Assembly (NCBI GenBank): GCA_934667465.1
Contig: CAKUMG010000256.1
Span: forward strand, 1 to 7,493
Length of the DNA: 7,493 bases
Origin: an uncultured Actinoplanes sp.
Lineage (GTDB): Bacteria > Actinomycetota > Actinomycetes > Mycobacteriales > Micromonosporaceae
Reading direction: 5' to 3'
The notes below the pieces were generated by a model that was not told the DNA's origin, did no database searches, and saw nothing but the letters and a program-made list of their open reading frames with translations. Shown here one piece after another: positions 1 through 7,275 of the stretch (its first letter is position 1; each line of letters opens with the position of its first letter). Position numbers and translations under genes: made by a program.

Positions 1-459
1 CGTGTACACGACGGGGGCGCCGGTAGCGGTCTGCTCGACGCGCCAGTAGAACTGGATGTTGGCCCTGGCGTACTGATCTGCCTTGACGATCCGGTCGGTC
101 GTCTCGGAGCCGGGTGAGACCACCTCGACCACCAGAAGAACGTGCTCGGGTCGCGTCGGGGTGACGTCTATGGTTGCCGCCCGGTAGACAGTGACGTCGG
201 GGCGCCGGTTGTTCAACGGCACGTCGTGAAGCCTGACGTCGAAGTCGGTGTCAGCGTTCCAGTCCGGACCCGCGGCGACGTCCAAGGCGTTCGCCAAGAG
301 CCGCGCCAGGCGGTTGTGGCGCTTGGACGCACTCGGGGTCACGAGGACCATCCCATCCACGATTTCAATGCCCGCACACTGCTCTTCTGTCCAGGTTTCG
401 TACTGTTCAGCCGTTACCTGCTCGTGCATCCAGGCCGGCGCGACCATCTCGACAGTCAT
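1..459 (-). CDS. Uma2 family endonuclease-like protein (C-terminus cut by window edge)
   Basis: The reverse strand from the ATG at 459 is open to the window edge, giving 153 residues. The start is preceded by AGGAG six bases upstream, a good ribosome site. The protein carries the hallmarks of the Uma2 (formerly DUF820) family, a PD-(D/E)XK nuclease fold: an acidic E-x-VDG strand near residue 32, RRPDVTVYR near 85-93 with the candidate metal-binding Asp88, a hydrophobic strand ending VVEVVSPGSET with Glu112, then Lys126 and an I-x-FYW segment near 135-139. Family members are usually about 180-200 residues, so roughly 40 C-terminal residues lie outside the window. These proteins are very abundant in actinomycetes and cyanobacteria, and their biological role is mostly unknown. 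Nuclease activity is inferred from the fold. It is divergent from the broken gene at 605-1556; no functional link is visible. Confidence 0.9.
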   Translation of the reverse strand, partial: MTVEMVAPAWMHEQVTAEQYETWTEEQCAGIEIVDGMVLVTPSASKRHNRLARLLANALDVAAGPDWNADTDFDVRLHDVPLNNRRPDVTVYRAATIDVTPTRPEHVLLVVEVVSPGSETTDRIVKADQYARANIQFYWRVEQTATGAPVVYT

Positions 460-604
460 ACACACTCCTGGGCTAGTCAGTCACCGAGCTCAGAATAGTC
501 GCTGACAGGTGCCCGTGGCCGCCCCCAGCGCGGGCCGCGAGATCCGCGATGGCGGGCAATCCTCCGATCGGTGGAGGGGTGCCTCCGGTGAGTGGGTTCA
601 CTAG

Positions 605-1556
605 TGGGGCACGGCCACCGCCACGTTGGGCAGCGGCACGGTCGGCTACGAGTGGGACGAGGACGCCGACAACGGCGCGAGGCCGCCGGGGCTGATCAGG
701 CTCTCCACCACCACCGCGTCGGGGGTCGAGATCCTGAACGACTACGGATCCACGTACGGCAGCGGCAGCGCGACCCGCCACCTGACGCTGCACCGGGCAC
801 CGAGCGGCGCGCTGGTGTTCGGTGCCGGGACCGTGCATTGGTCGTGGGGTCTGGACAGCACCCACGACCGCGGCTCCGGGGCGGCCAGCGCCCCCGATGC
901 GGCAGGCCACCGTCAACCTGCTCGCCGACATGGGCGTACAGCCGGGGACTTTGCAGTCGGGTTCGAGCGCGGCGACCGCCTGGGCCGACACGACCGGCCC
1001 GGCGGCGGCGATCACCGCCCCGGCCGCCGGCGCGACGGTGCAGTCCGGGTCGCCGACGACCCCGGCCGACCCCGACACCGCCGGCACCGAGATCGGCATA
1101 CGGTTCCGCGCCGACGTCGCGGGCCAGGTCACCGCGATCCGGTTCGACAAGAGCAGCGGCAACACCGGCACCCACGTCGGCCGGCTGTGGACGAACACCG
1201 GCACACAGCTGGCCGCGGTCACGTTCACCGGCGAGTCGGCCTCCGGCTGGCAGCAGGCGACACTCGCCACCCCCGTGACAGTGAGCCCGGGAACCACGTA
1301 CGTCGTCTCGTACTTCGCGCCGAACGGCCGCTACGCCGCCGACACCAACTACTTCCGGACCCAGGGCGTCACCAGCGCGCCGCTGCGGGCACTGCGCGAC
1401 GGCGAGGACGGGGTCAACGGCGTCTACCGGTACGGGACCGGCTTCCCGGCCCTGGCCTGGGGGAGCGCCAACTACTACGTGGACGTCGTCTTCACCCCGG
1501 TCCTGCACGGCCTCGGCGTCACCACCGGCACGCGCCTGCTGCACCCGCCGACCTAG
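605..1556 (+). pseudogene. Remnant of secreted protein with DMFA large-subunit C-terminal-like and DUF4082 domains
   Basis: Two reading frames together give one recognisable protein. From about 605 to 890 one frame reads GYEWDEDADNG, HLTLHRAPSGALVFGAGT and WSWGLDSTHDRG. This pattern belongs to the region resembling the C-terminal domain of the N,N-dimethylformamidase large subunit in large actinobacterial secreted proteins. The protein then continues in the +1 frame with MRQATVNLLADMG. Removing one C from the run of five C at 891-895 joins the two parts as GAASAPMRQATVNL. The second part ends in a well-preserved DUF4082 domain (about 1068-1500, DPDTAGTEIGIRF to YYVDVVFTP) and stops at 1556. 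A stop codon at 602-604 closes the first frame, with no start codon, ribosome site or signal peptide upstream, so several hundred N-terminal residues are missing. The Ig-like module that I recall lying between the two domains in relatives also seems lost. A sequencing error could explain the frameshift but not the missing parts. Confidence 0.72.
891..895 (+). other. Candidate frameshift site, run of five C
   Basis: The frame carrying the upstream domain is in register with position 626. The frame carrying the downstream domain is in register with 822. The switch falls at CCCCC followed by GATGCGG. One extra C is enough to explain the change, because deleting it gives a continuous, family-like sequence across the junction. 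Confidence 0.6.
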
Positions 1557-1587
1557 GGCGAGGGGTGACCCACCGGCCGGGGCGGGG

Positions 1588-2550
1588 TCAGGGGCGGGTG
1601 GTGCGGTGGACCTGCCATTGCTGCCAGGCGAGACCGGGTTCGAGGTCGGCGTAGCCGCGGCCACGTTCGAGGGTCTTCGCGTCGGCGTGGATCATCATCA
1701 CGCACGCGCCTTCGCTGGTGAGGTGCTCCACCTCGGCGCGTACGAGGGGGCGGCCTGCCTTGTTCTCGGCGGAGGTGAGCAGGGCCACCAGCGGGGGGAT
1801 GAACACGGGTCGCGACTCCGTACGCGAATCCGCCCTGCCGCCCTCGGGGCCCAGCCGCCAGACGCCGAACGGGTTGTGGCAGGGGTGGCCCAGCGGGTAG
1901 CCGTCGTCCGGCCAGCGTTCCAGGCGGCGGCGCGGGGTGGCGGCGTCGGGCGCGAAGGTGTCGCCACTGACCAGCACCGGGTCCTCGGCGAGCTGGTAGA
2001 CGTCGAGCGTGCCGAGCAGCCGCTCCGCCTCGGCGGGCGGGGCCTCGACCTGCGAGTCCGGCAGCCCGAACGCGTGCATGCCGCAGGTCCGGGTCACACC
2101 GCCGTCGCCCAGCACGACCACGGCGGAGCGGTAGAGCGCCCACGGGTCGCCGCCCTCGAGGACCTCGACCCAGCGTGCGACGGTCCAGCCCAGCTTCGAC
2201 TGCTCGAGCCGCACCCCCAGCGCCCCGGCGTCGCCCAGCGCGGCGATCAGCCGGGACACCGGCCCTGCCGCGGCACCCAGGTACACCGGCAGGTCGAGCA
2301 CCAGGGCGCTGCCCGCCCCCGCGACGGCCCGCTGCTCGCCGGCTGACATGGTGCCGTACCCGAACGCGTCACCGAACGAGCCGTCGTTCCGCACCCACTC
2401 CGCCAGGGCGCGCAACCCGAGGGTCCCCGACGTGAGCTCGTCGCCGTCCAGCGTCAGGCCGGAGCGCCCGAGCGCGGCCTGCCACTGGGCCATCGTCGCT
2501 GCCGTCCCGGGAACGAGGAGCCGCACGCCGTAGACGAGATCACCACTCAT
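1588..2550 (-). CDS. Uncharacterised DUF4261-like protein
   Basis: A 320-residue protein with no signal peptide or membrane segment, probably cytoplasmic. The middle part, RTCGMHAFGLPDSQVEAP (residues 154-171) followed by an amphipathic stretch and VLVSGDTF (192-199), resembles DUF4261, in which a G-M-x-x-FG-x-P motif is typical; I recall this rather than having aligned it. The last 60 residues (PPLVALL near 252, then PLVRAEVEHL, a strand with VMMIHADA, and RGYADLEPGLAWQQW near 298-312) look like a separate small module seen at the C-terminus of other uncharacterised bacterial proteins. The ATG at 2550 lies inside the end of the upstream HAD gene: the shared ATGAGTGGTGA gives an 11-base overlap. 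No Shine-Dalgarno sequence precedes it, so translation is probably coupled to the HAD gene. Function is unknown. Confidence 0.8.
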   Translation of the reverse strand: MSGDLVYGVRLLVPGTAATMAQWQAALGRSGLTLDGDELTSGTLGLRALAEWVRNDGSFGDAFGYGTMSAGEQRAVAGAGSALVLDLPVYLGAAAGPVSRLIAALGDAGALGVRLEQSKLGWTVARWVEVLEGGDPWALYRSAVVVLGDGGVTRTCGMHAFGLPDSQVEAPPAEAERLLGTLDVYQLAEDPVLVSGDTFAPDAATPRRRLERWPDDGYPLGHPCHNPFGVWRLGPEGGRADSRTESRPVFIPPLVALLTSAENKAGRPLVRAEVEHLTSEGACVMMIHADAKTLERGRGYADLEPGLAWQQWQVHRTTRP

Positions 2551-3244
2551 GCCGCGGAGGGTAACGCGTGCCTGAGCCGGGGATCAGCAGGGGCAGGAGG
2601 TCGCGCAGGTCCTCGGTGTCGACGACATGGTCGGCGGCGTCACGCGCCGCGGCGGAGGCGTTGAGGGCGATCGCCGTCCCGGCCTCCCGGAAGAGCGGCA
2701 GGTCGGAGCGCGAATCCCCCACCGCCGCCACGTCGCCGAGCGCGTAGCCGTGCGCCGCACACCACTGCGCGACGAACTCCAGCTTGCCCTGCTCGCTGAG
2801 GTGGCGCCCGACCCGCCCGGTGAGGCGGCCGCCGGCATAGGACATCTCGGCGCCGGAGATGGCGGCGAAACGGTGCGCGTGCGGCAGCTGCTCGCCCGCG
2901 AAGCGCCAGGCGAGGGTGGCGAGCAGCAGATGGGCGCCCGCAGCGGCGAGCGTGTCGAGGGTTTCCGCCACGCCGCCGATCCAGGGGGCGTCGCGCAGGT
3001 GGTGGCGGACGTCGCCGGGGCCGAGGCCGGTGAAGAGGGCTGCCTCGCGGTTCGCGAAGGTGACGTTGTCGATCTCGTACGCGTCGTAGGCGCGCTCGAG
3101 CTCCGTCACCGCCGCCGCGTGGCCCATCGAGCGGGCGAGCACGAGCGAGGTCGTCGTGCCCCGCAGCAGGGTGCCGTCCAGGTCGAACGCGATCACGGGG
3201 AAGCGTACGGTCACGGCAGCTGCCCGGTCGGCAGGGCACCGCAC
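2540..3244 (-). CDS. HAD-family hydrolase, phosphoserine phosphatase (SerB)-like
   Basis: A cytoplasmic haloacid dehalogenase-superfamily phosphatase of 234 residues if started at the GTG at 3244. All four catalytic motifs are present: motif I FDLDGTLL with nucleophile Asp21 and Asp23, motif II Thr110 in LLLATLAWRF, motif III Lys154 in EQGKLEF, and motif IV GDSRSDLPLF with Asp177 and Asp181. The segment between motifs I and II (about 30-100) is a helical C1-type cap. The C-terminal IALNASAAARDAADHVVD matches the SerB/PSP-like subfamily, where a similar N-A-x-x-x-x-R-x-x-ADHV stretch is usual. The substrate cannot be told: this subfamily includes phosphoserine phosphatases and other small-phosphomonoester phosphatases. 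An alternative GTG start at 3214 would give 224 residues and begin closer to motif I; neither start has a strong ribosome site. It is the first gene of a two-gene unit with the DUF4261-like gene. Confidence 0.88.
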   Translation of the reverse strand: MRCPADRAAAVTVRFPVIAFDLDGTLLRGTTTSLVLARSMGHAAAVTELERAYDAYEIDNVTFANREAALFTGLGPGDVRHHLRDAPWIGGVAETLDTLAAAGAHLLLATLAWRFAGEQLPHAHRFAAISGAEMSYAGGRLTGRVGRHLSEQGKLEFVAQWCAAHGYALGDVAAVGDSRSDLPLFREAGTAIALNASAAARDAADHVVDTEDLRDLLPLLIPGSGTRYPPRHEW

Positions 3245-3301
3245 GGGCCGGACGAACAGTGAGCATCCATGGTGGAAGGCAGCTTACGGATCATGCACGC
3301 G

Positions 3302-3334
3302 CCGGGACACCCCGTCGGTCACGGGGTGTCCCGG
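3302..3334 (-). terminator. Perfect hairpin terminator downstream of the serine protease gene
   Basis: CCGGGACACCCCGT (3302-3315) and ACGGGGTGTCCCGG (3321-3334) form a perfect 14-bp stem with a five-base loop. The hairpin begins 18 bases after the protease stop codon on the minus strand. It has no T-run, which is common for actinomycete terminators. It separates the protease transcript from the HAD/DUF4261-like unit, which must therefore have its own promoter between about 3300 and 3245. I could not pick a convincing -35/-10 pair there. Confidence 0.85.
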
Positions 3335-3352
3335 GCGGGTGACGGCCGACGA

Positions 3353-4093
3353 TCAGGCGGGGAGCCCGCCGACTGTCGAGTTGACCCAGCTGCGGATGGA
3401 GGGCAGGTCGCCGTAGATGGACGGCGCGGTCGCGCAGGTGGAGCTGCTGTTGCCGGCGCGGCTGGTGACGCCGATCAGGTTCCAGCGCCCGCTGACCGCG
3501 CGGACCTGGGGGCCGCCCGAGTCGCCGTAGCAGGCGCCCGAGTTGCCGTTGGTGTTGTTGGTGCAGATCTCGTACGCGGCGTCGATGCCCGAGCAGCGGC
3601 TGTCCGCGACGATCGAGGTGTCGAGCTGGTGCGCCACGGTCGGCGCCGCGCCGCAGCCGCGGGGCGCGCAGGTCTGGCCCCAGCCGATGATGCGGGTGGC
3701 CGTGCCGACGGCGCCCGAGGTGGTGGGGATCGGCGCCGGGGCGTAGCCGACCGACGACGCGAGCTCCATGAGCTTGACGTCGATCCGCGAGTGCGTGACG
3801 GCGCGGCGCACGGCGACCACGGTGCCGCCGCTCGAGCGGTTGATGCTGCCCACGCGCACGGAGGCGGGCGTCGGGCAGTGCGCGGCGGTCACGACCCAGT
3901 TCGCCTTGATCAGCGAGCCGGTGCACCCGGACGTGTAGACCATGAACGAGTAGTTCTCGGTCGCCTGCTGGCCGCCGACCACCCGCTGGCTGGGCGCCGG
4001 GTCGGGCGGGGCCGCGGCGGCATGCGCGGCCGGGGCGAGCAGGCCGGTGATGGCGACGGCGGCGGCGAGGAGGAAGCGGGCGGGATTGCGCAT
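3353..4093 (-). CDS. Secreted S1-family (trypsin-fold) serine protease
   Basis: A 246-residue extracellular peptidase. The N-terminus is a Sec signal peptide (basic MRNPAR, hydrophobic core 7-22, cleavage near AHA at 22-24), followed by a short propeptide ending QR before VVGG at 38-41, the classic zymogen activation junction. The catalytic triad is visible: His72 in TAAHC, Asp105 in [11 protein letters not shown], and Ser192 in GDSGGP. Eight cysteines would allow four disulfides, including 57-73 around the histidine and 188-220 near the active site. Six residues before the catalytic Ser, the position of trypsin Asp189, is Gly186, so Lys/Arg specificity is not expected. Length is normal for a secreted S1 peptidase. 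The ATG at 4093 is preceded by GAAGGGA at good spacing. It is divergent from the GH62 gene and has a clear terminator downstream. Confidence 0.95.
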   Translation of the reverse strand: MRNPARFLLAAAVAITGLLAPAAHAAAAPPDPAPSQRVVGGQQATENYSFMVYTSGCTGSLIKANWVVTAAHCPTPASVRVGSINRSSGGTVVAVRRAVTHSRIDVKLMELASSVGYAPAPIPTTSGAVGTATRIIGWGQTCAPRGCGAAPTVAHQLDTSIVADSRCSGIDAAYEICTNNTNGNSGACYGDSGGPQVRAVSGRWNLIGVTSRAGNSSSTCATAPSIYGDLPSIRSWVNSTVGGLPA

Positions 4094-4390
4094 GGAGGTC
4101 CCTTCGGCCGTACGGGTGGGCTGGTGCCCGCCCGCACGGTAACAAAAAATTTATGGGCCTCGATACATCCCGGGCGCACCCTCTCGCCGGGGCAATGGCC
4201 CGCCCCGGCACGGCCCGCCCCCAGCGACAGACACCGCGGCCGCCCGCGGAGCGGCGGACACCGCGGCCGTCCCCGGCGGCAGGCATCACAGCACGCTCGG
4301 GGCGGCGCGCGCGGAAAGGCGGCGCAAAAGTGTTACCGCGGCACGGGGAAAGCAGTCGGCCGCGCTTCTCCTTGAGCCCGGCGAAACACA

Positions 4391-4419
4391 TTGGCAACAT
4401 TGGGAAACGTCAATGTTAT
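4391..4419 (+). promoter_or_regulatory. Candidate sigma-70-type promoter of the GH62 gene
   Basis: TTGGCA (4391-4396) and TGTTAT (4414-4419) are spaced by 17 bases and sit just ahead of the GH62 start. Transcription would start near 4426, giving a leader of about 15 bases consisting mainly of the ribosome site AAGGAG (4427-4432). The -10 element overlaps the candidate operator at 4414-4427, so a bound repressor would block polymerase. Confidence 0.45.
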
Positions 4420-4427
4420 CGCTCACA
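4414..4427 (+). promoter_or_regulatory. Candidate LacI-family operator
   Basis: TGTTATCGCTCACA matches the palindromic LacI/GalR-type pattern TGTTANCGNTAACA at all but one of the specified positions, with the central CG that this family favours. It covers the candidate -10 box and start point and ends next to the ribosome site. Regulators of this family often control actinobacterial sugar-utilisation and glycoside hydrolase genes, so induction by an arabinoxylan-derived sugar is likely but inferred. Confidence 0.6.
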
Positions 4428-4440
4428 AGGAGAACGGCTG

Positions 4441-5919
4441 ATGGAATTGCGCGCCCGCCCACGGCGGCCCCGCTGGACCCGTACGGTCATCGCACTGTCC
4501 ACCCTGCTGGCGGGCGCCGGCGCCGCGGTCGTCACCGCCGCGCCCGCTTCCGCCGCCACGATCGACACGAACGCCTCGTACGTGCTGGTCAACCGGAACA
4601 GCGGCAAGGCCCTCGACGTCTACAACCTGGCCACGACCGACGGCGCCCGGATCACCCAGTGGTCCCGCAACGACGGCGCCCAGCAGCAATGGCAGTTCGT
4701 CGACTCCGGCGGCGGCTATTACCGGCTCAAGTCGCGGCTGTCGGGCAAGGTGCTCGACGTGTACAACTGGTCGACAGCGGACGGCGGATCGGTCGTGCAG
4801 TGGACCGACCTCAACGCCACCAACCAGCAGTTCAGCGTGCAGGACGTCGACGGCTACATTCAGCTGATCAACCGGAACAGCGGCAAGGCCCTCGAGGTGC
4901 AGGGCGCCTCCACGGCCGACGGCGGCACCATCGTGCAGTACGCCGACTGGAACGGCACCAACCAGCAGTGGCAGCTCGTGCCGGTGGGCGGCGGCAGCAA
5001 CCCGCCCGGGTCGTGCGCGCTGCCGTCGTCGTACCGGTGGAGCTCGACCGGCTCGCTGGCCAACCCGAGGTCCGGCTGGGTGTCGCTCAAGGACTTCACG
5101 ACCGCGCCTTACAACGGCCGGACGCTGGTCTACGCCACGACCCACGACACCGGTACGACGTGGGGGTCGATGAACTTCGGACTGTTCTCGAACTGGTCGG
5201 AGATGGCCTCGGTGAGTCAGAACGCGATGTCCTCGGCCACCGTCGCGCCGTCGCTGTTCTATTTCGCGCCGAAGAACATCTGGGTGCTCGCCTACCAGTG
5301 GGGCGGCCCGGCCTTCTCCTACCGGACCTCGAGCGACCCGGCCAACCCCAACGGATGGTCGGCGCCGCAGACGCTCTTCACCGGCAGCATCACCGGCTCC
5401 GGCACCGGGCCGATCGACCAGGCGATCATCGGCGACGGGCAGAACATGTACCTGTTCTTCGCCGGTGACAACGGCAAGATCTACCGGGCGAGCATGCCGA
5501 TCGGCAACTTCCCCGGCAACTTCGGCTCGTCCTACACGACCATCATGAGCGACACCACGAACAACCTGTTCGAGGCGCCGCAGGTCTACAAGGTCCAGGG
5601 CCAGAACCAATACCTCATGATCGTCGAGGCGATCGGCGCGAACGGGCGCTACTTCCGCTCGTTCACCGCCAGCAGCCTGGGCGGCTCGTGGACCCCGCAG
5701 GCCGCCAGTGAGGGCAACCCGTTCGCGGGCAAGGCCAACAGCGGCGCCACCTGGACCAACGACATCAGCCACGGCGAGCTGATCCGCGTCAGCGCCGACC
5801 AGACCATGACCGTCGACCCGTGCAACCTGCGGCTGCTCTACCAGGGCCGCTCCCCCAGCTCGGGCGGCGACTACGGGCTGCTGCCCTACCGACCGGGCCT
5901 GCTGACCCTGCGCAGGTGA
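4441..5919 (+). CDS. Secreted GH62 alpha-L-arabinofuranosidase with N-terminal CBM13 (ricin-type) domain
   Basis: A 492-residue extracellular enzyme that would release arabinofuranose side chains from arabinoxylan or arabinan. A basic N-terminus and hydrophobic core lead to a signal cleavage site near ASA at 37-39. Residues 40-180 form a beta-trefoil of three repeats, each with L-D/E-V and Q-Q-W/F motifs (QQQWQF, NQQFSV, NQQWQLV), as in CBM13. A short G/S/N/P linker (183-191) leads to the GH62 domain (192-492), a five-bladed propeller of normal length. Expected catalytic residues are visible: general base Asp218 in SLKDFT, pKa-modulating Asp326 in GPIDQAII, and general acid Glu378 in LFEAPQVY. 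Their spacing agrees closely with what I recall for the Streptomyces coelicolor CBM13-GH62 enzyme. The ATG at 4441 is chosen because AAGGAG lies eight bases upstream and the signal peptide starts there; the open frame extends upstream without either. Confidence 0.95.
   Translation: MELRARPRRPRWTRTVIALSTLLAGAGAAVVTAAPASAATIDTNASYVLVNRNSGKALDVYNLATTDGARITQWSRNDGAQQQWQFVDSGGGYYRLKSRLSGKVLDVYNWSTADGGSVVQWTDLNATNQQFSVQDVDGYIQLINRNSGKALEVQGASTADGGTIVQYADWNGTNQQWQLVPVGGGSNPPGSCALPSSYRWSSTGSLANPRSGWVSLKDFTTAPYNGRTLVYATTHDTGTTWGSMNFGLFSNWSEMASVSQNAMSSATVAPSLFYFAPKNIWVLAYQWGGPAFSYRTSSDPANPNGWSAPQTLFTGSITGSGTGPIDQAIIGDGQNMYLFFAGDNGKIYRASMPIGNFPGNFGSSYTTIMSDTTNNLFEAPQVYKVQGQNQYLMIVEAIGANGRYFRSFTASSLGGSWTPQAASEGNPFAGKANSGATWTNDISHGELIRVSADQTMTVDPCNLRLLYQGRSPSSGGDYGLLPYRPGLLTLRR
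4589..4616 (+). repeat. 28-bp perfect repeat in CBM13, copy 1
   Basis: This stretch, encoding NRNSGKALD in the first trefoil repeat, is identical over 28 bases to 4868-4895 in the third repeat. The matching part of the second repeat (RLSGKVLD) is more diverged. Identity at synonymous positions suggests recent duplication or gene conversion between repeats. Confidence 0.85.
4868..4895 (+). repeat. 28-bp perfect repeat in CBM13, copy 2
   Basis: Second copy of the repeat at 4589-4616, encoding NRNSGKALE in the third trefoil repeat. The copies diverge immediately outside the 28 bases. Confidence 0.85.
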
Positions 5920-5979
5920 ACGAAGGCGCAGGGTAAACAAAGGCGCAGGTGAACAAAAGGCGCAGGTGAACGAAGGCGC
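5910..5979 (+). repeat. Tandem repeat of 16-17 bp overlapping the GH62 stop codon
   Basis: Four head-to-tail copies run 5910-5925, 5926-5942, 5943-5959 and 5960-5975, followed by a partial GCGC (5976-5979). Copies 1 and 4 are identical (GCGCAGGTGAACGAAG); copies 2 and 3 are 17 bases long with small changes. Copy 1 supplies the last two codons and the TGA stop of the GH62 gene, so the array probably grew out of the coding end by slippage. It lies between the gene and the terminator hairpin. Confidence 0.9.
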
Positions 5980-5984
5980 TGAGG

Positions 5985-6016
5985 GCGGCGCGGCGGCCGA
6001 GGGGCCGCCGCGCCGC
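5985..6016. terminator. Bidirectional terminator hairpin between convergent GH62 and GH11 genes
   Basis: GCGGCGCGGCGGCC (5985-5998) and GGCCGCCGCGCCGC (6003-6016) are perfect inverted repeats with a GAGG loop, giving a 14-bp all-G/C stem. It lies 65 bases after the GH62 stop and 9 bases after the GH11 stop, between converging genes, so it probably ends transcription from both sides. No T-run is present. Confidence 0.88.
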
Positions 6017-6025
6017 GTACGGGAA

Positions 6026-7207
<1,182 letters not shown>

Positions 7208-7251
7208 TCAAGGGCGTTTTTCGAGCGAGAGGTACGCGGCGCAGGTCCACG

Positions 7252-7274
7252 ACTTCCGGCGGCGCTCCGGAAGT
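7252..7274 (-). terminator. Hairpin directly after the CBM42-protein gene
   Basis: ACTTCCGG (7252-7259) and CCGGAAGT (7267-7274) form a perfect 8-bp stem with a seven-base loop, starting one base after the stop codon at 7276-7278. It is probably a terminator, although without a T-run. The arms contain the same TTCCGG as the repeats ahead of the GH11 promoter, so an operator role is possible. Confidence 0.55.
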
Positions 7275-7275
7275 T

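Larger units (their letters stand above)
4094..4440. other. Divergent intergenic region between protease and GH62 genes
   Basis: This 347-base gap has no credible gene; the open frame upstream of the GH62 start lacks a ribosome site and would place the signal peptide internally. It holds the leader of the protease gene, an AT-rich patch at 4140-4154 that is conspicuous in this GC-rich DNA and may be part of the protease promoter, and two copies of GACACCGCGGCCG (4230-4242 and 4257-4269). It also holds three copies of TGTTAYCG (minus strand 4144-4137, plus strand 4331-4338 and 4414-4421), the left half of a LacI-family operator. Only the copy at 4414 has a matching right half. Confidence 0.6.

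Noticed and set aside
558..575. CCTCC-GGAGG inverted repeat upstream of the Uma2 gene
   Set aside because: A five-base arm around GATCGGT is expected by chance in this composition, and no promoter elements could be aligned with it.
473..1297. Long minus-strand open frame across the DUF4082 remnant
   Set aside because: It has no recognisable domain and no ribosome site, and it lies antisense to sequence with clear DUF4082 similarity. GC-rich DNA often leaves such frames open.
1566..1590. Inverted repeat TGACCC / GGGTCA at the 3' end of the DUF4261-like gene
   Set aside because: The stem is only six base pairs with a 13-base loop and overlaps the stop codon. It is too weak to call a terminator in DNA of this composition.
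3269..4375. Plus-strand open frame antisense to the protease
   Set aside because: It is low-complexity, Ala/Gly/Arg-rich translation with no motif, opposite a protease with a complete catalytic triad.
4153..4440. In-frame upstream extension of the GH62 gene
   Set aside because: It would add 96 basic, proline-rich residues ahead of a complete signal peptide. AAGGAG and the promoter/operator lie just before the ATG at 4441.
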